Origin: Rhyzopertha dominica
Lineage: Eukaryota > Arthropoda > Insecta > Coleoptera > Bostrichidae
Assembly: GCA_025024175.1 (NCBI GenBank)
Contig: QCXZ01000003.1
Span: 37,844,257-37,908,256 of the forward strand
Direction of reading: 5' to 3'
DNA length: 64,000 nucleotides
In this document: piece after piece, positions 24,839-34,400 of the stretch
Numbering within the stretch: position 1 is the stretch's first letter
Layout: each line of letters opens with the position of its first letter
Notes under the pieces: model-generated
What the model was told of the DNA's origin: nothing
Seen by the model: the letters and a program-made list of their open reading frames with translations, nothing else
The model's database searches: none
Program-made: the position numbers and the translations under genes

Positions 24839-25082
24839 AAAGTTTGCCTAATATAACGCTGCTGAACCGCTCGCCGCTCAGTATTTTCGAGCTTCAGAGT
24901 GGAATTCGCTACTGTGCGGCGGCTAGATTCTGGCGACCAGTAGCAAATTACAACCCGCATTATATTGTAAAGATCAAAATTTATAATCGCCTGAATGTAG
25001 TTTAAATTTACATAAGTTATATTTATCACTCTGAAGCTCGAAAATTACTGAAGGACGAGCGACAGATGGCGTTCAGCAGCTT

Positions 25083-26050
25083 TACATTAAGCAAGCTTTG
25101 ATGTGTATATGCCGCTTTAACCACGGATTTGAATATAGCATTGATAGCGCTATTGGTTAGCGCATTTGACTAGTGTTCATAAAGCCCGGGTTCAAATCCC
25201 GGTCGAAGCTGGCAATACTTTTTCAATACGTATATGTATNTGCCTGTTATCCAGTGATAGGAGTTTACGCGTAAATTATAATTTTCTACATTACCCGCGT
25301 AGAAAATGTAGATAAAGCATTTTGGCGTAGATTTTGAGTAGAAAATATGAGACGAGTATATTTTGGCTATTATATATTAAGTGTATTGTGCAAATTATTT
25401 TGTTCCAATTTCCCTGTTTTATGGGTCAATTCTTAAAATTTTTTAAAGCGCTGCAGTTTTTTAATATTTATATTACAAATTTGCATAACTTATTTTAGTA
25501 AGTCATCAGAATGCCCAAACGGTTTTCTTACTTCTTTGGGACAAAATATGCGTTTCGAAGTCTTTTCTTCTACGAGTATATTAGGTATAATAGGTAGCAT
25601 ATGAAATAGCCCGTCTTCTTTTGCTTATAGACAAGAAAGATAATAAAATCATAGTTTACAGTCATTTAAGAACCCATTGACCGATTAAGGGCTCCAAAGC
25701 ACGCTTGTGCCTTCTGGTCCTAACAACTGTATGCCGAAACAACGTGTTTAACGTGTGTCTAGTTATTTTAATTACAACGAAGTAGTATTTTGTTTAGTTA
25801 GGAAGCAACAAAAACAATAATAATATACAAAATAATACTGTCATTTGAGGCATTTGGAGCTGTTAAAAGTACTAAGTATTACTAGTTTGCTGTTTATCTG
25901 CATAATGTTATTTTCTACAGTAGACTTTTAAAGTAGACTATTACATAGTTTACGCGTTGATAATGGGGTAATCTACAAGGAGTTTTCTACGCGCCCATCA
26001 CTGCTGTTATCCCAATAAATATAATTTAAAACACACCTTATTGTTAATAT
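25083..26050 (+). mobile_element. tRNA-derived SINE, copy 2, split by a hAT MITE
   Basis: The head is on + with an A box near 25,144-25,162 (TAGCGCTATTGGTTAGCGC) and a B box (GGTTCAAATCC) at 25,189-25,199, followed by the same tail AGCTGGCAATACTTTTTCA. The tail stops at 25,251 and resumes after 26,004 with the continuation seen in copy 1 (TTATCCCAATA..., ..TTAAAA.ACA). It is therefore interrupted by the element at 25,252-26,003. Inverted sequence shared with copy 1 extends upstream of the heads (24,832-24,900 against 25,026-25,105), so the whole locus can fold back. Confidence 0.65.
25252..26003. mobile_element. hAT-type MITE, 752 bp, with perfect 8-bp target duplication
   Basis: Flanks are CTGTTATC at 25,244-25,251 and CTGTTATC at 26,004-26,011. 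Termini are CAGTGATAGGAG and, inwards from the right on -, CAGTGATGGGCG (10 of 12 match). Subterminal GTAGAAAA/TTTTCTAC motifs repeat in both halves (25,286, 25,304, 25,910, 25,984 regions). 8-bp duplications and CA(G/A)TG-like ends are hAT hallmarks. No transposase ORF is present, so it is non-autonomous. Confidence 0.88.
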
Positions 26051-27099
26051 TACATACAATATAAGATAATTATTGTGAACTGTAGATGCTTTTTCTGTGT
26101 TTCACTTAGGATGTGTTAAATATGTATATGTACTCCAAATGGTAGCTACCTAACCTTACTTAACTAAAAGTGTCGCTAATAAGGAAGTTGTAATTCCGTT
26201 TGTAAGAAAAAACCTGATAATTGCTTATGTCGCCAACATCCGAAGCCACATCGACATTTGCATATTACTACTAGTAATATAATGCCTGTTTTAGAGAGTA
26301 ATGAATAATTATAAATGCATCAGCACTAGCTGTTTTCAAATAAGATATTTTCACTCTTGTTATCTGATCAAGCGAGACGCAAACAACTGCAAGGCAGCCG
26401 GCTTAAGCATTTTGTTAACGCTTATTTTGTTAACCGCTTAAATAGATATCCATAGGAGTGGAATTTTGTATATACTATAAAATTTCGCACTTGACACTTT
26501 GTGCTATTTATTATATACTCCTACATATTATGGGTAACGGGTTGAGATTTTACTGATAGTTACCTACTGCATCCTATCGCGCTATCGAAAATTATGCATA
26601 TATTCCTGCAGTTTGGAAAATTTTATTTTTCATTTTATGAAGAATCGTCGTCGCTGATTTTAGTATATTTATCTTGTTGAAATACTGAAGTAATTTAAAA
26701 AGAAATACCTTTCCAAATATACATTCATACAAATTATATTCTCTTATTCTGAAAAAAATGTTTTTTTCCAGACACCATATATAATTAGTGTATGCATCAA
26801 TGTATAAGTTATTATTGTCATACCTTTCAGGGTTTTCTCGCATATATTGTGAAAAGCTCTGCGAAGAGTCTTGCCCACGACGTTTCAATGAGATGGCACT
26901 CGTCATCTTCTAGTGATAAAAAATGTTCAAAGTTTCTGTAACTTTTTGACAAAGTCAAAATCTATTGCAAGTTGATTTTTATGTTTTAGCTGTCGTTGCG
27001 GGTGACTGGCGCAGTGTATGCTGATGCATTTTAATCTTGACTAGTGATGCGCGTATGACTTGAAGATCCAGAGGCTATAGCATTGTTAGCAGCTACACT
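26051..27099. other. No gene assigned
   Basis: Includes a minus-strand ATG frame at 26,823-26,906 that ends at a GTATG donor-like site. It is treated as a weak exon candidate in the findings. Nothing else was recognised. Confidence 0.35.
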
Positions 27100-27240
27100 C
27101 GATCCCAAAGTCAACTTGTACTCCTGCAACACTGGTTTCCAAGTCGCTGGCAAGCGCAGGCTGTCGTCCCTCTTGTTTAGGTTTTCGGGTCTCTTCTCAG
27201 TTTCAATTGCCTTCCTGGTTATTCTGAACAGTGTGGACAA
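27100..27240 (-). pseudogene. Penelope-like element C-terminal (GIY-YIG region) fragment
   Basis: The minus-strand frame reads FRITRKAIETEKRPENLNKR, then DDSLRLPATWKPVLQEY. The C-terminus of Penelope-like retroelements has the pattern R..REA.EI.K...N.N..DG..LS..W.P.L, and this stretch fits it at about ten key positions. No RT or GIY-YIG core was seen upstream. The fragment is short and the frame continues only briefly. Confidence 0.5.
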
Positions 27241-27334
27241 TTTTCATTCAGATAACTTATTTCACGTCAGTTTTCATCGACTAAATCACAACAGAAAATA
27301 CAATCAGTCATCAAACACAAATAATACGCTATAA

Positions 27335-29690
27335 AAAGCTATATTCATAGTAATCCATTCTCAAAGAAATTCACAAAACACTCATTTGAAAGGTACTGAA
27401 AAATATTTTGACGTTTTTTTTTCTTCAGAAAACAAAATATGTAGGAAAAATTGTTATGGCTGTATTTATAGGACTATATTTAGGAAAACTTGTAGAAATA
27501 CATACAGTTAAATGAAATATTAAGCTAGGTTACCTATATATAGACTATATTACTTTTTTATGAGTGAAAAAATACAGTCTGTACAATTTCAAAAATCTTA
27601 CTTGTATGTCATCTTGGAAAAAGTTAATTAAAAAAATAAACAAACTATATCACCGATGATCTGGAGAAAATCAGCTAAAAAAACATTTAAATATTTGTCC
27701 ATGGCTATTAGCAACATAAATACTATTCTCTAACATGGATACCGTTACACGTTTTTCTTTATCTCTTACTATTTAACGTTAAAAGAAGTTGTAGGCCTAG
27801 CACATATTTAGAAGATATGGACAAAATATTATTGCTCAAATTAGTACTTAAGTAACATAGACAATGTGTCGTCCGCCACATTTTTGCATGCCGTTATGAA
27901 AATGATTATGTCCATTATATATCCAAATCCTTCGTGGCTGCTGTAACGCTGTAGTTTGACGTATGAACTTCAGGAAGTAGACAAGGAAACCAGAGAGCGT
28001 AAGTGTTGTTATACTTATAAGAACTAATAAGAACCGGTACACCGCGACTTAATCCTGAAAAACAGGCACCGCGATGTTTTTGGGAAGGTACAACAGTAGC
28101 TTAATGAGAACCAACAAAATTATTCATTTTTAAGAGCGTATACAAAATATGATGGTTTTGATTATATATGTTTAAAAAATATTTCACAACTGTTAACATT
28201 AAAGATGTCAAAATGTGTTGTATGAGCAAACTGGTAATAATAAACTACTATATATACATCGTTATTTGTGACAAGAAGCCATCGGATTTGATGTTGTTTG
28301 GGGCGCAGATAGAATTAAATTTCTTGTTATTACTCTTTAATTACAGATTTATTTACAGATCAACCTTTGTTTCTGCAATTAATGATATATTTGTATAAAT
28401 GCAGATTATACGGATCAAACAATATTTTTTACCTGGAAAACTTATTGAAACTAAATGAAAATAAAAATACATCAGTAGGTATCAAGGAAAAAGTTAAAAA
28501 TAAAATAGTTATCATTATGAGACCTAGTCGAGACATAATTTTGCATTATACAGTTTACGTATTTACTTCCCGCTCATAATCTGTTGTACTTGATTTATTT
28601 TTGTCAAATTTAATTAATCTTCGTCTACGACTCAAGTGCTAAGAGTAATCTATTTTTGGTGGTACGCATGTATTCGTTTAGATAATGAAGGAATTTGGGT
28701 TACGTTTGTTTTGAACAGCAAGTAGATACGTTATGTCATAATTTCTAAATATTGGCATTTAATGAACAGAACTAGTTATCATCATGAACATAATAGCAAT
28801 GGTTGTTGACCACATATGACCATATCGTAGTTTGCAATTGGCTTTGTCGATTTTACATTACTTCTGACGAATAGCTACGTTTTAAGAAACACGTGTAACT
28901 TTGGTTTTATTAACATAGTTATGTTCTATAATTTACATTACCGGCCCAAGTTACTATAAATGTAGTGAAAGAAATGATCTACACTCAAAATAATAGCCTC
29001 AATTTAAACAATTTTTGGGTGTTATCTACCTATAGTGACTGGATTTTGCTTACAAAGCGCTAATGAAGGAGAAACCCGCCCACCACAATAGAATCCGCGA
29101 GTTCGTAGACCCTGGTAAAAACGTAAAATACGTCGATCATAAATTTTTGCCAAAACCGAAAGTAGCGTGCGAATCGGCCGCATTACCATTTTAATGACCC
29201 AGATGAACTGGTTATTCGACCAATTTACCAAACCATAGTTCCTAGTCCACAGTTTCTAATTCCCTCTTTACCCTCATTTATACTACGCACGAAGTAAACT
29301 GAAATTCTTGTACAGATAGAGCCAAGGTTAGAACCGTGAGCATGGGATAATTATTATTGTTAAAAATATCTATCGCGTTGTGCACTTGTACAGAAATAAA
29401 AATTGCCGTACGTGCTTCAAGGCCTTTAAAATTGAACACTGTCACGCAGAAGGCATTGCATAATGGCGTGCGTCGATAACTTAGATTGTAAAACTGAAGC
29501 GTAGCTCTGATGGACGACTTGTTAGGGGAATATGTATTAGGCGTATCTATTTTAAAAACACGACTTGCATAAAATTGGTAGGGCAATGAGCATTGCATAC
29601 ACTGCAAGTTGCCTACTTTTTTCTAAAGAATCGGCTGTTGTCTTGAATGGATTTTCGTAATAACAAAAATAATTGTCAGAATAGTCAGGT
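27335..29690. other. No gene recognised (about 2.4 kb)
   Basis: Includes a 109-codon minus-strand frame at 29,278-29,607 (unassigned) in a GC-richer patch at 29,020-29,600. No motifs I can name. Confidence 0.4.
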
Positions 29691-31408
29691 GGGGTAAATG
29701 TAAATGCGAATTTTAGTTGCAGCAAATAAGTTACGATTTTAAAATTACCGCCATGGGGGTCTCAGGTGTTGCCAACTGGCAAACACATATCAGGTATGCT
29801 GCAATATTTTGAACGTACTGCGAATATCACTAGCTTTTGCTTTGGGATATATTTATTAATGTGAATGAATGACCTCAAACTATGTAACTATAGTCTTTGT
29901 ATTATAATCAGTGTATAATTAATGAATTATTTATTATAAATATGTACCATCACCTCACCTGTTCCTTGCCACCTTGAATAAATTTATTTACAATTCTTCC
30001 AAGTACTCAATCAGTGGGTAGAGTAACTGTAAATTCGTCTAAAAAACAGACTTATTTCTGTTTTAGAATGCATCCAAACTATATTAGAGAAACTAATTGA
30101 TACCGCCCGTGATATTTATATTAAAAGCGTCCGAATTCAATAGAATTAAAATCAAGAGAAGGCAAAAACCACAAAATGAAATGGGTGGCTGCAGATCCAC
30201 AATTTTATCAGATAATGTCTAATTAGTACTAGAAATTGCATTATGAATGGTGTACGGTACTTTGTTGGATAAGTCGCAAGGCTTAATCCGCAAATAAAAA
30301 CTCCTTTCAAAGATAGTGTGACCGTTGATGATTGGTATTACAATTTAAAAAACACACTCCAAAAAGCAGGCGTCAAAGAATTATAAACATTAGTTGCAGA
30401 ATGTAACCACGACAAGCAGCTTTTTGCTTTCAACACTAATAAAAATGGTTTAGTAACACATCCTAAACTACTGAAGGTCATTGTTCGAAAACTAAAACCA
30501 TTGGTACATATTTCTGGTGGATCTGGACATGAATTAGTGATCGTGTTAGCTACAATTTCTACAGATGGTGCTTGTTTACTACCCCTAGTAGTTTGTAAGA
30601 AAATGGGGGGTACAAGTATTCACTACCGATGGCATTTGCAAATGTAAAAATGAAAAACAGAGTAGCTATCCGGACAATGCAAACCATCTACCTCCACCAT
30701 GGTACTTACAACTGAACATTCTACTTCCACCATCAAAGAAAAATATCTACTTTTGAAGTTATACAACAATAACCACTGAACAACACGAAAAACCTTGCAC
30801 TCAAACGAAATGTCTTCTAACATTATTATTGAAATATTTACTAGCTCCATACAAATTACTAAAAACAAACAAACACCCAGAAAAAGTATTCAAAGCAAAA
30901 ACGCTAAATTGTTCGTCGGTTGAAACCAACTAGGTAAGGTCAGTAAAATACTTGCCAAAGATGACGTACTACAAAAGTAGCAAGAGATACAAGTAGAAGA
31001 ACAAGAAAGAATAAAAATGGAGAAAGAAAAGAGAAATACAAAAACTGAACGATAGCGGCACTCTAAAACACCACATCCGCAAACAAGCCAAGTATTTTTA
31101 CAAGAAAGTTGAGATGAAGATAACTATAGATGTTTTTAATGACGATATTAGTTGGCCAAAGAATCAAAGACGATTTTGCCAGAGTCTGTTAGTGTTTTTG
31201 GAAAATAGTACTCTTCGGTTGTTCTTTGAATAAATACCTTATACTAATTCTGTATTTAGTTGCAAGAGAAATGTCTAGGGGTAAATGTAAACTGTTAATT
31301 TATGTTTTCTGGTGTTAGCTACTGTCATTGTTAGCCAGTTTGCTTCTACCCCTCAATTTAAATATGTATATAAAAAGGTATAGAAGATACTCATTTACAT
31401 CTACCCCT
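29691..31408 (+). mobile_element. pogo/jerky-type DNA transposon, degraded
   Basis: The left end GGGGTAAATGTAAATG (29,691) is mirrored by CATTTACATCTACCCC (about 31,392-31,407). The motif GGTAAATGTAAA recurs directly at 31,278 and 31,419 and degenerately at 31,437, all near the right end. A transposase remnant at 30,387-30,647 lies between them. Length of 1.7 kb is compatible with a pogo-group element. The target dinucleotide was not clear. Confidence 0.55.
30387..30647 (+). pseudogene. DDE_1 (jerky/Tigger-like) transposase fragment
   Basis: An 86-codon stop-free stretch between TAA at 30,384 and TAA at 30,645 reads ..FAFNTNKNGLVTHPKLLKVI.., then VHISGGSGHELVIVLATIST, then DGACLLPLVVCKK. The DDE_1 family pattern is (F)N.DE(S/T)GF...P....V..., SGGSGRENIT(V)LA..SA.G..LPPL(I)(V)FKGK. 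The first catalytic Asp-Glu has decayed to NTN. Downstream sequence to 31,050 is Lys/Glu-rich, like the C-terminal tail of these proteins, but broken by stops. Confidence 0.6.
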
Positions 31409-32836
31409 AATGTTCGCGGTAAATGTAAATATGTTGAGGTAATTGTAAATTGCCATTTCTTTTTAAGTACATAATTAAGTACTAATTAAATTATGCAAAG
31501 CTTTATCTCTGGTATAAACAGCCATTTAAGGAAAAAATTCATTTAGCATGATTTTTAATTTTCATTTACAATGTAATAACAGTAGTAACAAGATGCCTGC
31601 TGTACTAGTTAAATATTTTAGCGGCATTTGATCATTACTTTNTAACTTGATTGCGATACATAGCTACTGCCTCTTGCTATTTTTGACTTATGGAAGCGTG
31701 TGATATCTGCATAAAAATATCATTTTATTTTGTGTAATCCTAGAAAAACGAGGTAAACTGCGATTACCCAACTTTATCACGAAAAATGCGTAGAATCCAA
31801 CTTACCCATAGGAACGTACAAAGGAGGAAGAAATTGTTAAAAGTCGTTTAAAGATGGCGGTGTTCGGTACCTTGGTTCAATATTGACTTCTTGGCATTTA
31901 TTTATTGATAACAATTGCTTCCTGCACGGTGCATCGGTAATCTGACCTTCCAATAGATCAGTTGATCGGATTTTGCTATATCCTTAAATTAAATAGGCTT
32001 AGCAAACCTGACCAATGAATGAGTTCGGGTAATGTGCATTTGTTGATGATGCAAATAGTTCCAAAACAAAGTCATGTCAGTTATTCATAAACACAATCTT
32101 ATACGTAAAAAAAGATAAATATGAATACAACTGCAACTATACTGAACAAAATTTTGTAAAACTTTACGCCCTTCAACATATCATTTCCATCTAATTTTAA
32201 CTGTTGTCTGCTGATCGGCCTCGATCAATAATTTAACGAAAACAACTTAAAGAATATACTTTGAGTGTAGCGTACTTTAACCATAAAAACTAATTGCAAA
32301 AAAGAATTCTCAATTCGTTTTTGTTATTCTTAAGTACCAATCTGAATTTCTTACCAACAATTATATTCTTTTAATAATAATTGGAATATCTACTCTTATT
32401 TGTTATTTAATAACAAGAGTTCTAAATTAGATTGTGTGCATTAATTTATTTTAAACCTAGGACTTCAATAGCTGCCGTAAAATCTTAAATGTAGACTCCT
32501 TTCCTAAGTTTCTTGACCATTTGTTTTTCCTATGAAGAATGACAGCGCCATCTCTAGAAGAATTCTTCGCCTTAGCTTAGTAGGCGCTAACAACCTATTC
32601 CCTTTAGGACGGTTTCTCTTCTCCATTTAAGCTGAAATCAACTGTGTAATTAAAATGTAAACCAACCGGATACCTCAATTTAAGGTATTGTCGTGGTTAT
32701 TGGGTGGTTTTAGCTAAAATGAACTTGAACAAAAAGAAAAACCTGCCTTTTGTGTTTAGATATTCTAGCGCCACTAGCAACGCATAGATAATAAAGTTAG
32801 GGCAAATCATGATTACTTGGGGTTATTTAAGAAAAA
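31409..32836. other. No gene recognised
   Basis: AT-rich, with one N at about 31,642; no supported feature. Confidence 0.45.
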
Positions 32837-32998
32837 TGGTAATCCGGCACACGGGAAGCCGAAAGCTAAAACGGGATTGTTCCGGTAAATAGGGGACGCT
32901 TCTAACACGAAGACCTCCACTAAGGATGTCAAACAAACGATTCGGAAGCGTCCCTGTTTTACAGGCGAGTTCAAGCTTTGACGGATTACCGATAGGTA
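32837..32998. repeat. Small inverted-repeat element (MITE-like)
   Basis: The outer pair GGTAATCCG (about 32,839) / CGGATTACC (about 32,981) and the inner pair GTAAATAGGGGACGCTTC (32,885) / GAAGCGTCCCTGTTTTAC (32,945), the latter matching at 16 of 18, are nested on a common axis. Slightly GC-richer than its surroundings. No superfamily assigned. Confidence 0.5.
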
Positions 32999-33375
32999 GC
33001 GCTCCATGTTAAGTGTATAATTTTTTAATAAGTTCAGCACAGTGTGATCAAATATCCTTTTTACTGGTTAAACGTTAGGTTTTATTTTCATTTCAAGCTA
33101 TAAAATTACAAATACCAACCATTCAGTTTATCGCTATGTGTATAAAATTACCTTATAATTAAGAACCTATGTAATTACCGCACATTTAATAAACAACGAA
33201 TTGAGCAAAACTCAAACTATGAAAAACTTAAAAGGGAAATGAAAGTTGTGAGACAGTACTTATTTAAAAAATGGAGCGCCTAACCTTATCTGTGTTGTAG
33301 CTGTTCAGAGCATATTGAAAGAGTATATTACATATTCCTATGTCACGTCCTCCTTTTGCATGATCAATGTAAAAA

Positions 33376-33645
33376 TCTTGCACTTGTAAGTTGCTGCCAT
33401 CTACTGGTAACATTTGAAACTTCTATCATTCTCTTTTCAAAAGAGGGCCATTTTTGTAGCATGACAGATGGCAAAGATCATTACCCTTTTAAGTGAAACT
33501 ATCCGTACTTGTAGCATATAACTACGGAAAACTGTACTTAAAAAGATAACGATCTATGCCATCTGTCATGCTACAAAAACGGTCCTGTTTGATAGAGGTT
33601 CCAAGTCCCATTGGTAGATGGCGGCAACTTACTAGTGTAATATTT
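33376..33645. mobile_element. Inverted-repeat MITE carrying GCCATCT motifs
   Basis: The left arm AGTTGCTGCCATCTAC ... TTTTTGTAGCATGACAGATG ... TTTTTAAGT and the right arm are reverse complements around a centre near 33,515, with arms of about 130 bp. Four GCCATCT/AGATGGC occurrences are symmetrical. No ORF. The same GCCATCTGTCA motif recurs near 43,508 in a Met intron, suggesting a dispersed family. Confidence 0.7.
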
Positions 33646-34233
33646 TTATATATTTGTCATTTTTCTTTTTTTTATCATCGTTTTCAGAGTGTTAAGAGTT
33701 AAGAGGTGTATTGTAATTACTTTAATGGTATGTCTTAATAATAAGGAATCAGCTTCACAGTTTATAATGCACAATATTTCAATATTGGAACACTGACATA
33801 CGGGCAATAGGGTTATCATCGACTGTCGTTTAGTTCAATTATTACCACATTAGTGCGGAAAGTGAGCAACTGTTGCACGTCTTCATTCGTAGAATTTGTA
33901 ATTTTCAGCAGGGCCGCGTTAAGTTTGTTATATTAATTGTTAGAGATACAGTTCAAAAACACACTTTTTTACTGTGTTTCTGCCCTGACTGTCACAATCC
34001 ATGTCAAACCTACTCTTGATTTTGTTTTTTATATGATTGCATTTTAAGTTTGTGTTAATGTTTTGGCCTTTTAATATTTAGGTCTCATAATGTAATAATA
34101 GTTGCATGCATCTTTAAATTAATTCAAGATATAGTTAGCAACGAACGACTTCAGCCAGTCATAGTAGCTTATAATCTTTATTTTATAAAACTGTATCAAG
34201 CAGTTGTCTGAAATTTATATTGTATTTTTACAG

Positions 34234-34400
34234 TAATAGCCGGGAGATGAGGAACAGAGCGGAAAAGATGCGACGGGACAAGCTCAATTCCTACATCGGA
34301 GAGTTAGCACAGTTGGTACCTATGATAGCCAAAAGCGCAAAGAGAATGGACAAAACCAGTATACTTCGACTCACTGCAACACATCTGAGGATATACCAAA
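34234..34400 (+). CDS. Met: Met exon: bHLH domain
   Basis: The acceptor TTTTTACAG ends at 34,233 and the donor GTAAGT starts at 34,401. The exon enters with one nucleotide completing a codon and leaves in phase 1. It encodes essentially the whole bHLH: the basic region REMRNRAEKMRRDKLN (Glu and Arg contacts), helix 1 SYIGELAQLVPMIA, the loop SAKRM and helix 2 DKTSILRLTATHLRIYQ. The KRMDKTSILRLT block is typical of Met/ARNT-like proteins. Confidence 0.95.

Noticed and set aside
25138..25210. Functional tRNA gene
   Set aside because: A and B boxes are present, but the acceptor and anticodon stems do not pair well and a SINE tail follows; a second inverted copy confirms a SINE.
26592..26906. 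104-codon gene (whole frame)
   Set aside because: Only the first 28 codons look protein-like; the rest is AT-driven and follows a donor-like GTATG, so only the first part was kept as a candidate exon.
29278..29607. 109-codon minus-strand gene
   Set aside because: Slight resemblance to the C-terminal end of a LINE RT, but no motif is convincing; left unassigned.
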